From Planctomycetaceae bacterium UBA6172 (lineage in GTDB: Bacteria > Planctomycetota > Planctomycetia > Pirellulales > Pirellulaceae), in assembly GCA_002422955.1 (NCBI GenBank), contig DITY01000061.1, forward strand, positions 4,758-15,583: 10,826 nt of DNA, given 5' to 3'. The position numbers and the translations under genes were made by a program. This document shows positions 1 through 6,259 of the stretch, piece by piece. The stretch's first letter is position 1, and each line of letters starts with the position of its first letter. The notes under the pieces were generated by a model that saw nothing but the letters and a program-made list of their open reading frames with translations, was not told where the DNA came from and searched no databases.

Positions 1-1468
1 GCGGGACGGCTTGCGGCAGTGTCGGCACTGCGGGTGTGGCCAGCATCGCGGGTGCGGCCAGCACCGCGGGTGTCGTCGGTGTGGTCGGCGGCGAACCGGG
101 CGGCGGTTCGGCGATCACCCATGGCCCCGTGGTCTCGCCGCGAACTTTGCGGAAGTATTCGCTGATCCGTTCACGGGCCACCGCCTCGCCCCCGGTCCGC
201 TTCATCAACTGGGCGACCGCGTGGATGTGGTCAGCGAAATCCCCAGAACTCGCTTCGCGAAGTCGACGCGGCCGGCCAAAAATCGGCAGCATGATCAGGC
301 ACGCGATGATGCCGATCAGCGCCAGGTGCAGGGTGATCAGGCTGAGCGGCCAGACCGTCAGCCATTCCGAACCCGACCCGGTCGACGGCTTCTCATCACC
401 CGACTGGATGATCGGAACACCCTGGGGGCCGGTGACCAAAAAACCGACCCGCGGCGGATCCGAATTCGGGTTCTGGCCCAGCTCTTGGATCAATTGCCGC
501 ACCAGTCGACGGCCTTGGGGCTGCTCGTGTTGGCCGACGGCGAAATTGTTGATCAACGACCCGCCGGCGACCACGATCACGCGTGACGGGGCGAAACCGA
601 CCGGCGGCCTGACATAGATGCCGTCTTCGGTTGGCTCGTAGGGGCCGGCGGGTTGCGAGTCGATCCGTACGGCCAGCGGCGTGCCGTCCGACGCCTGGGC
701 GAGCGGCGTCATCCGCAGCAGATCGATGTCGACCGGCGCGGTCGGCGGCTCGTCGCCAAAAAAACTCTCGGACGAATCGCCGGTAAAGGGATTGAACGCG
801 GGCTCCGCGGCGGTGGCGGAACTGCCAGCCGCCGGGACAGTGCCAGCCGGGACACTGGCGGCAGGGTTACTGGCGGCCGGGGCCTGCGGAACGATCTCCC
901 AGGCCGGCGTCCCTTCGCCACGCCACCGCGCCGCGAACCACGTCAGGTCAAGGTAATGGTCGTCACCGTGCGTCCCCCAATGCTTATCCGTCATCTCCTC
1001 AGCCAACCGCGCGGCCGCCCGACGACGAAACTCCAACCGCTGGGCCGGGGTCGCCAACGACGCGATGCTCTCCCAGTACTCGCTCTCGCTCCCCGGGTCG
1101 GCGAGCACGTACACCAGTGTGCGCGGCTGACGCCGCAACCACTCGGCGAACCAGTCGAGCGTGGCGCGATTGGGGGGCGTGGCGGTGGTCGGAATCCAGA
1201 CGATCGCATCGAGCTGCTGCAGCCGATCGCTCAATTGGCGAACGTCGCGGGTCTTCCAGCCATTCAACTCCAAACTCTGCCGCAGCGTCCCGAAGCCGTT
1301 GATGCTTTTCAGCCCCTCGGTCCCCGAACTCTTGCCATATTCCGTCGACAATTCTCGGCCGCAGCCCAGCAGGCTGACCAGTACCGCGAACGCGACCGCG
1401 AAGCCGCCATGCCGCGTCAAGCCGCCGAGCCACGAATCACCGTCGACGCGTAAAAAGAGGCGCTTCAT
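1..1468 (-). CDS. DUF4350 domain-containing membrane protein (3' end outside window)
   Basis: The frame is open from an ATG at 1468 to the left edge, giving 489 codons with no stop, so the carboxyl end is missing. The start ATGA overlaps the stop of the upstream DUF4129 gene by 4 nt and has GGAGG 7 nt upstream. A hydrophobic segment at about residues 23-36 ends in LVSLLGC, which looks like a lipobox with Cys36, although the preceding charged region is long and it may simply be a membrane anchor. Next comes a globular part (about 37-190) with the GWKTRDVRQLSD...LDAIVWIP pattern typical of DUF4350. An Ala/Pro/Ser-rich linker (about 195-222), a second folded part, a transmembrane helix (about 369-391), a basic cytoplasmic stretch and a Pro/Ala/Thr-rich tail from about 454 follow. 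The family has no proven biochemical role. It accompanies DUF4129, MoxR and DUF58 genes. The assignment rests on domain pattern plus context and is fairly safe. Confidence 0.82.
   Translation of the reverse strand, partial: MKRLFLRVDGDSWLGGLTRHGGFAVAFAVLVSLLGCGRELSTEYGKSSGTEGLKSINGFGTLRQSLELNGWKTRDVRQLSDRLQQLDAIVWIPTTATPPNRATLDWFAEWLRRQPRTLVYVLADPGSESEYWESIASLATPAQRLEFRRRAAARLAEEMTDKHWGTHGDDHYLDLTWFAARWRGEGTPAWEIVPQAPAASNPAASVPAGTVPAAGSSATAAEPAFNPFTGDSSESFFGDEPPTAPVDIDLLRMTPLAQASDGTPLAVRIDSQPAGPYEPTEDGIYVRPPVGFAPSRVIVVAGGSLINNFAVGQHEQPQGRRLVRQLIQELGQNPNSDPPRVGFLVTGPQGVPIIQSGDEKPSTGSGSEWLTVWPLSLITLHLALIGIIACLIMLPIFGRPRRLREASSGDFADHIHAVAQLMKRTGGEAVARERISEYFRKVRGETTGPWVIAEPPPGSPPTTPTTPAVLAAPAMLATPAVPTLPQAVP
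27..80. repeat. 18-bp imperfect tandem repeat inside the DUF4350 gene
   Basis: Three 18-bp units lie at 27-44, 45-62 and 63-80. The first two differ at only three positions and the third is degenerate in its second half. On the coding strand they encode a repeating six-residue pattern of the type TPAVLA / APAMLA in the Pro/Ala-rich tail of the DUF4350 protein. This is a low-complexity coding repeat, probably from slippage, not a mobile or regulatory element. Confidence 0.6.
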
Positions 1469-3273
1469 GCGACCGCCTCCCGGGCCTGGCTCACGGCCGC
1501 TTCCAGCTTCGCGTTGTCGGCCCACAATCCCGCGAACCGCTCGGCGGTGGGCGTGAGCTTGCCGAAATAAGAAGCTTCGAACGCCGTGACGGTCCGAGCC
1601 AGCAGCTGTTCGCCCGTCGTGGAATGGACCCGCGTCTCTCCGACATAGCGTTGATTGGTTTTTCCTCGCGACAGCCGCAGCCAACCGCAGCGATCGAGCA
1701 GGATCAATTGGTGAGCGAACAGCGCGGCGATCGCTTCGTCCCACCGGCCGAGTCGCATCAGCCTTTCGGCCTCGCTCCGCGGATCGAGCGTTTCCACGCG
1801 GAGCTCGGCGGGCAACTGCTCCAAACGACGCTGCGTCTGGTCATCCTTCGCCCACTCCTCCCGCGCCTCCGCGGCGGCCTTGCCTCCGAGCACCGTCGGT
1901 TCGAACCGCGAAAACAAAAACAGCAGCACCGCCACCGCGAAGAAAATAGCCAACACCATACCGACCCAACCGATCACGTTCCGCAACGGAAATCCGCTGG
2001 GCAGCGTCGGGGCGGAGATGTTCCAGGGCTGAGGCTGATTTTCCCAATCACTCCGCCGGTTCGGATTGTCGACATCCTGTGAGCGCAGTTCGATCGGAAT
2101 TACCCGCCCCGCGGCGCGATCGAACCAACTCGAATCGGGCGGCAACTCCAGCGGAACCGATTCCGCCGATTCCGTCGCGACCGCCCCGGTCCCAGCATCG
2201 CTCGCCGCTCGCGCTGGGTGGCTCACCGCGATGCTCACCCACAGGATCAAACCGCCCAGTCCGATGCGGGTCGCCAACGCGCCGACGCCGCTGGCCGTTG
2301 CACCACCGCTAATGCCACCGCCAAGCCCGCCACCGCTCGGCGTCGAGTCGACCACCAACCCCGATCGCTCGTCGGTACCGGCCAAACGTTCGGCTTCGGC
2401 GCGTACGGCCAAGTCGACTTCCCAACCTTCCAAGCGGATTCGCGAATCGAGGTAGCTAAGAAACCGCACCAAAACGCTCAGCCCGGCGACCGCCCACAGC
2501 GCCAACGGGAACAACACCAACTGCACCAAGGGGCTCGGTTCCCAGTGACCGAACATCACGCCGCGGAACCAGACGATGGCATAGTAAAACCCAAGCCCGA
2601 TCACGGTCAGCGTCAACGAGACGAGCATGAAGCGGCCGATCAGTTCACTGGTCAACGGGTCGTGCAGCGCTGAGTTGCGTCGCCGCAAGGTGATCGCGGC
2701 GGGGTCTCGGCTGCGAGACGGACAGCGTTCTAACAATAAGATTTCTGGCAGGAACGGCCGGCGACCGCGAATGAATCCGGCCCACATCAGAAAGCCGAGC
2801 GGCAGCAAGACTTCGCGGACCCAATCGAAGGGCTGGCCCCAGCCGCTGGCCAGGATCAACATCAGCGGCAGCGGTCCACGGACCACGCCGAGCGTCCAAA
2901 ACAGCCGCCAGGCACTTCGCCTCCAATCCTGCCAGGCGGCCCGCAGGTTGACGCGCGGCTCGAACACCGCCCGCCCGACCCAGATCGTGGTCAACGCCCC
3001 GGCGATCGGGGCCTGCAACATCACCAGCGTGATCATCAGGAACGTGTAGCGCGAGATCTCCATCTGCGTCTGATAATCCCGCAACGATTCGGCAAACTCC
3101 CGCAGCGGAATCCAGCCGATCAGCAGCGCATTGGCGATCGCCCAGGGCAGGGCACCCAACAGGCTGCCCAGGATCGTCGCGGCCGGGAAACGATGGATCA
3201 CCATCATCGCCAAGTCGCCGATCTCGGTCATCGAGCGGGCGCGGATCACGATCTGCGTTCGGTCAAGCTGCAC
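1465..3273 (-). CDS. DUF4129 domain-containing multi-pass membrane protein
   Basis: The predicted protein has 602 residues from a GTG at 3273. I prefer this start to an ATG at 3315 because GGAGG lies 6 nt before the GTG and the overlap with SpoIIM falls to 11 nt. The amino half (about 20-275) has several membrane helices (near 32-54, 77-98, 123-142, 153-170, 212-237, 248-272) and ends in YLDSRIRLEGWEVDL, a pattern often seen after membrane domains of this sort. A Gly/Ser linker (about 313-330) leads to a hydrophobic segment (about 338-351) followed by ARA-A, which resembles an internal signal peptide. A soluble loop, one helix (about 432-455) and a cytoplasmic carboxyl domain follow. That last domain carries the DUF4129 signature: GRWDEAIAALFAHQLILLDRCGWL and, later, TAFEASYFGKLTPTAERF. 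No enzymatic function is known for the family. The gene sits between SpoIIM and DUF4350 partners in a coupled operon, so a shared membrane complex is the natural inference. Confidence 0.85.
   Translation of the reverse strand: MQLDRTQIVIRARSMTEIGDLAMMVIHRFPAATILGSLLGALPWAIANALLIGWIPLREFAESLRDYQTQMEISRYTFLMITLVMLQAPIAGALTTIWVGRAVFEPRVNLRAAWQDWRRSAWRLFWTLGVVRGPLPLMLILASGWGQPFDWVREVLLPLGFLMWAGFIRGRRPFLPEILLLERCPSRSRDPAAITLRRRNSALHDPLTSELIGRFMLVSLTLTVIGLGFYYAIVWFRGVMFGHWEPSPLVQLVLFPLALWAVAGLSVLVRFLSYLDSRIRLEGWEVDLAVRAEAERLAGTDERSGLVVDSTPSGGGLGGGISGGATASGVGALATRIGLGGLILWVSIAVSHPARAASDAGTGAVATESAESVPLELPPDSSWFDRAAGRVIPIELRSQDVDNPNRRSDWENQPQPWNISAPTLPSGFPLRNVIGWVGMVLAIFFAVAVLLFLFSRFEPTVLGGKAAAEAREEWAKDDQTQRRLEQLPAELRVETLDPRSEAERLMRLGRWDEAIAALFAHQLILLDRCGWLRLSRGKTNQRYVGETRVHSTTGEQLLARTVTAFEASYFGKLTPTAERFAGLWADNAKLEAAVSQAREAVA
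1476..1480 (-). promoter_or_regulatory. Ribosome binding site of the DUF4350 gene
   Basis: GGAGG on the minus strand sits 7 nt before the ATG at 1468, inside the end of the DUF4129 gene. It fixes the DUF4350 start and supports translational coupling through the ATGA overlap. Confidence 0.75.
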
Positions 3274-4321
3274 CGCCAGCCTCCGTTTGCGGCTCGTCCT
3301 CGGCCAACGGGTCATACCACTCGGGCTCAGCCAAGACGGTACCGTGGCGGACGAAATCGCGAGGGAAGCCGAGCACGACGAAGTAGAAGCTGATCAGCCC
3401 CGACGAAAGGATCGCCCACAACGCCTTGATCGTGTAGGGCAGCGGGCTCGGCGACACGAACCCTTCGGTCAACGCGGCCAAAAAAAACAGCATCGCCGAA
3501 GCGACCATGATCGGTACCGCCAACTGCGCCGAACGAAACAGCGAATCGATCCGCGACAAGCCGCCCGTCGCGAACAACCCGACCCCCAGACGCAGCCCCG
3601 CGCCGCCCGCCAAAGCGATCGCCGTCAACTCGAAGGGGCCGTGCGCCGTGACGAAATGCAAGAAATTGTCGGCACCGGCGGTATCGGGCCGAGACATGTA
3701 GCCGAAGACCGTCCCCAAACTGACGGCATTGAACGCCAGCGTGAACAGGCAGGGGATCAGCAGCACCCCGAAGGCGAAACATTGCAAGCCGATGCCGGTG
3801 TTGTGCCGGATGTAAAAGCCCGCCATCGTCACGTAATGATCGAGCGATCCGACCAGCGGACGATCGTACATTTCCGAGACACTCTCGATCTGCTCTTTGC
3901 CCAGCACCGACTCCGCGAAGTCGGGAAAGGCCGCTTCCTGAAATCCCAAGACCATCGACAAAGCGAACAACCCGAAGAACAGCAGCGTCGCCACCCGCAC
4001 GCAGGGATCGGCAAAAATCTGCCGCGGGGCCGCGACAAAAATCGTCTCGATCCACGAGGTCGGATCGAGCCGATCGGCGCGATACAAATTGTTGTGCGCC
4101 CGCGCGACCAACCGGTGCAAATAAGTCACCGTCGCCGGCGGCAATCGGTAGGAATCGGCCAAGGCCAAGTCGGCGCAGGCGGAACGATAAAGCGCGGCGA
4201 AACGCAGGATCGAAGACGCCTCGCCCCGCGCCGCCCGACCGCGAACCTCGAGCTGGTCACACAGCACTTCCAGCTCCACCCATTGCTGACGCCGATCTTC
4301 CAGCAACGAAGCGATGTTCAT
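3263..4321 (-). CDS. SpoIIM-family (stage II sporulation protein M-like) integral membrane protein
   Basis: The protein has 352 residues. Its amino part (1-105) is soluble and helical, and is followed by membrane helices near 108-127, 177-205, 228-250, 265-286 and 300-319 and an acidic tail. The family hallmark HGPFELTAIALAGGAGLRLG lies at 227-246, preceded by the conserved NAVSLGTVFGY stretch (198-208). In Bacillus, SpoIIM acts with SpoIID and SpoIIP in engulfment. No such partners appear here, and planctomycetes are not endospore formers, so the name records homology, not role. The start ATG overlaps the RDD stop by 4 nt (ATGA) with GGAGG 7 nt upstream, and its own stop overlaps the DUF4129 start by 11 nt. 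RDD and SpoIIM genes are also adjacent to MoxR/DUF58 clusters in actinobacteria. That parallel suggests a conserved envelope-associated complex, which remains an inference. Confidence 0.9.
   Translation of the reverse strand: MNIASLLEDRRQQWVELEVLCDQLEVRGRAARGEASSILRFAALYRSACADLALADSYRLPPATVTYLHRLVARAHNNLYRADRLDPTSWIETIFVAAPRQIFADPCVRVATLLFFGLFALSMVLGFQEAAFPDFAESVLGKEQIESVSEMYDRPLVGSLDHYVTMAGFYIRHNTGIGLQCFAFGVLLIPCLFTLAFNAVSLGTVFGYMSRPDTAGADNFLHFVTAHGPFELTAIALAGGAGLRLGVGLFATGGLSRIDSLFRSAQLAVPIMVASAMLFFLAALTEGFVSPSPLPYTIKALWAILSSGLISFYFVVLGFPRDFVRHGTVLAEPEWYDPLAEDEPQTEAGGAA
3280..3284 (-). promoter_or_regulatory. Ribosome binding site that fixes the GTG start of the DUF4129 gene
   Basis: GGAGG on the minus strand, 6 nt before the GTG at 3273 and located within the last codons of the SpoIIM gene. 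It is the main reason for choosing 3273 over the longer frame beginning at 3315, which has no comparable site. Confidence 0.7.
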
Positions 4322-5325
4322 GGCGTTCCCTCCGTATTGACGGCGATCGAATCAGGAGCCGTCGCCAAGGTCCCCGCTAACCCTGCTGGCGAGCCCATCG
4401 CCGTCGGCAAGCCACCCACCGGCGCTGGCAAGCCCGCGGCCGGGGGCACCGCCAAGTCACGCAGCAGCGGACTCGGCCCCGACACCCGCGCCGAGGGCAG
4501 ACCTGTCGGTCGCGAATCGGACAAAAAGGTCGCGTGATACATCGCCATCATCAGCAGATCCGGATCGACGTCGGGGCGGAAACCGAATCGCTGCAGCAGC
4601 GGTTCGGCCAACACCCGCGACACCTCGCGCCGCCGCGGTGGCGTCAGGTAGGCGCGGCGCTCGACGTAGGTCGCCAGCGTTCTCGCCAAGGTCCGCGAAA
4701 CGCGATAATCCGCCGGCACGAACGACGCCAACGCCGCCGCCCGCGGATCGTCGATGTGCGTGACCGGCAATTGCCACGACCGCTCGTCGACCACCACCAT
4801 CGTCCCCGCCGCCAAGTCGCCCAACCGCTGCATCCGCCGCGTGCAAATCATGCACACCAGCCCGACCATCCCGGTCGGGATCAAGAAGACGGGCGGCAAA
4901 TCCGCGTTCAGCTGGCTGAGCGCTGCCATCGGTGCGAAGTCGGCGATCCGCAACAGGTTCCGAATCACCGCCCGGGTCCCGTCCAGCGGCCGACCGTCGA
5001 CCCCGATCACCCGCAACCCCAACGCCCACTTGCCGATCGTCCGGCCGTTGAAATAAGTCTCCAACAGCGTGCCGTAGAACCAGCTGATCAAGAAATATCC
5101 GACCAGCAGCGCGGCGAACAGGAACGAACCGGGGATCAGCATCTGACTGCCGAGTCCCAACATCATCAGGATCACGGCAAAGCCGACGATCAAACCGCAG
5201 CGGACCAAAACGTCGATCGCGTAGGCCGGAATCCGCCGAAAAGGCCCCGCCAACTGGTACTCGAACGCGATGTTCTCCGGTGTCACCACCGCGATCGTCG
5301 TGTCCAAGGGGGCGGCGGTAATCAT
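4318..5325 (-). CDS. RDD family membrane protein
   Basis: The protein has 335 residues from the ATG at 5325. The frame extends further upstream, but that extension is polar and arginine-rich and reads through the upstream hairpin, so the shorter start is preferred. No clear Shine-Dalgarno precedes it. The RDD signature is visible: RRIPAYAID (Arg30-31, Asp38) at the start of helix 1 (about 38-57), helix 2 (about 68-88), NGRTIGKWALGLRVIGVDG (about 93-111), RNLLR (about 120), helix 3 (about 140-158) and RLGDLAAGT near 170. A soluble carboxyl region of about 150 residues follows and ends in a Pro/Gly/Ala-rich tail. RDD proteins have been linked to ion transport in some bacteria, but no substrate can be read from this sequence. 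It is the first gene of the coupled cluster, and its stop overlaps the SpoIIM ATG by 4 nt. Confidence 0.88.
   Translation of the reverse strand: MITAAPLDTTIAVVTPENIAFEYQLAGPFRRIPAYAIDVLVRCGLIVGFAVILMMLGLGSQMLIPGSFLFAALLVGYFLISWFYGTLLETYFNGRTIGKWALGLRVIGVDGRPLDGTRAVIRNLLRIADFAPMAALSQLNADLPPVFLIPTGMVGLVCMICTRRMQRLGDLAAGTMVVVDERSWQLPVTHIDDPRAAALASFVPADYRVSRTLARTLATYVERRAYLTPPRRREVSRVLAEPLLQRFGFRPDVDPDLLMMAMYHATFLSDSRPTGLPSARVSGPSPLLRDLAVPPAAGLPAPVGGLPTAMGSPAGLAGTLATAPDSIAVNTEGTP
4329..4333 (-). promoter_or_regulatory. Ribosome binding site of the SpoIIM-family gene
   Basis: GGAGG on the minus strand, 7 nt before the ATG at 4321 and within the last codons of the RDD gene. It supports coupled translation of the pair. 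Confidence 0.75.
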
Positions 5326-5346
5326 GCGACTCGGGCCGAAACGGGA

Positions 5347-5368
5347 GCGGCCCGATGCGACGGGCCGC
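5347..5368 (-). terminator. GC hairpin between phosphoesterase and RDD genes; possible terminator or processing site
   Basis: The 89-nt gap 5326-5414 contains a perfect inverted repeat: GCGGCCCG, a 6-nt loop and CGGGCCGC. This forms an 8-bp all-GC stem downstream of the phosphoesterase stop (5415) and 21 nt before the RDD start. No T-tract follows on the minus strand (only TTT a few bases later), so it is not a canonical intrinsic terminator. It may end or protect the helicase-phosphoesterase message. A weak promoter-like pair for the RDD cluster, TTGCCG at 5409-5414 and GATACT at 5385-5390 with an 18-nt spacer, lies just upstream. That pair is too weak to annotate on its own. Confidence 0.4.
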
Positions 5369-5414
5369 GTGAAACCAGGATCACAGTATCGTTCGCCGAC
5401 AACCAAGCCGGCAA

Positions 5415-6251
5415 CTACCACTCCAGCAGGATCGCGCCAGGAGCGATCTCGATCCACCCCGCCACATCCGGCTCGCCGTACTTCGCCCCCGCCGTGAAGA
5501 CGCTCAAACGTTCTCCCAGGTTGGCGACCCCGGCGTTGTGCGTGTGGCCACAGAGCACCGATAACCGACAAGCGGGATGCCGCTCCACCGCCTCACGCAG
5601 CACGTCACCGACCTGGCCACAGACGAAAAACGGCGCCCAAAAGTCGTCGGTCGTCCGCCCCTCGTACCAACAAGCCTCGCGAAAGGGCGGCACGTGTGTC
5701 ACGACTAGGACCCGGCTGTGCGTGGCCATCGCCGCAGCCAACTTCAGCCGCAGACGTTCCGCCGAAAGCCGCCCCTGCTCTTGCAGAATCGCCTTCCAGT
5801 CGGCGGTCCGCGCGTCGCGAAAATCATCGATCGCCAAAAAATCGGCCAACCGAACCGGCGATCGTTCGAAATCGCCGACCGTCGCGTCGCCCCAACCGTC
5901 CTCCCCGATCAAGGCGACCTGGTCGCTGAGCGTGATCGTGGGCAGGGCAGTCAAATAATGCAGCAGCGGATGTTCGCGACCGAGACCCGCCGCCGCGGTG
6001 CGGGTCGCGGCGATCCCGCCTTGGTAAAAGTCATGGTTGCCGAGTACGAAGTAGATCGGCTTGGCCAGCGCGTCGGCCAACCGTTTCAGCTGGAACGCCA
6101 CGTCCTCGCCTTCCGAGATGTCGCCCGAGATCAAGACCGCATCCGCGCCGCCTCGGCGCAGGCTTTCGACGAGGCCATCCCAGGCGTCGAGCGCACAGAA
6201 ATTGAAATGGGGGTCGGTGATCCAAGCCAGTCGCATCCGCTCGCTCTTCAT
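5415..6251 (-). CDS. Calcineurin-like metallophosphoesterase
   Basis: The protein has 278 residues from the ATG at 6251. An ATG at 6236 (MRLAWITDPHF) is an equally reasonable start, and a GTG at 6281 would overlap the helicase gene. The dimetal phosphoesterase motifs appear in order: DPH (Asp13, His15), SGDIS (Gly43-Asp44), LGNHD (71-74), VVTHVPP in the middle of the chain and CGHTHN near residue 240. Together they supply the Asp/His/Asn ligands for two metals. There is no signal peptide or membrane helix, so it should be cytoplasmic. The length suits a simple single-domain phosphoesterase of the CpdA/YfcE type and is too short for SbcD-like nucleases with capping domains. The substrate (phosphodiester, nucleotide or phosphoprotein) cannot be told. 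It begins 8 nt after the helicase stop, so the two are very probably co-transcribed. Confidence 0.87.
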   Translation of the reverse strand: MKSERMRLAWITDPHFNFCALDAWDGLVESLRRGGADAVLISGDISEGEDVAFQLKRLADALAKPIYFVLGNHDFYQGGIAATRTAAAGLGREHPLLHYLTALPTITLSDQVALIGEDGWGDATVGDFERSPVRLADFLAIDDFRDARTADWKAILQEQGRLSAERLRLKLAAAMATHSRVLVVTHVPPFREACWYEGRTTDDFWAPFFVCGQVGDVLREAVERHPACRLSVLCGHTHNAGVANLGERLSVFTAGAKYGEPDVAGWIEIAPGAILLEW

Positions 6252-6259
6252 GTCTTGTG

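Noticed and set aside
3274..3315. Extended start of the DUF4129 gene at 3315
   Set aside because: It would lengthen the overlap with the SpoIIM gene to 53 nt and add an Arg-rich leader, while the GTG at 3273 has an ideal GGAGG.
3131..4537. 468-codon plus-strand ORF opposite the SpoIIM-family gene
   Set aside because: Same register-matched antisense shadow, with Arg/Gln-rich composition and no motif or ribosome site.
4534..5958. 474-codon plus-strand ORF opposite the RDD and phosphoesterase genes
   Set aside because: It shares the triplet register of the RDD gene, crosses the intergenic hairpin and has the composition of an antisense shadow.
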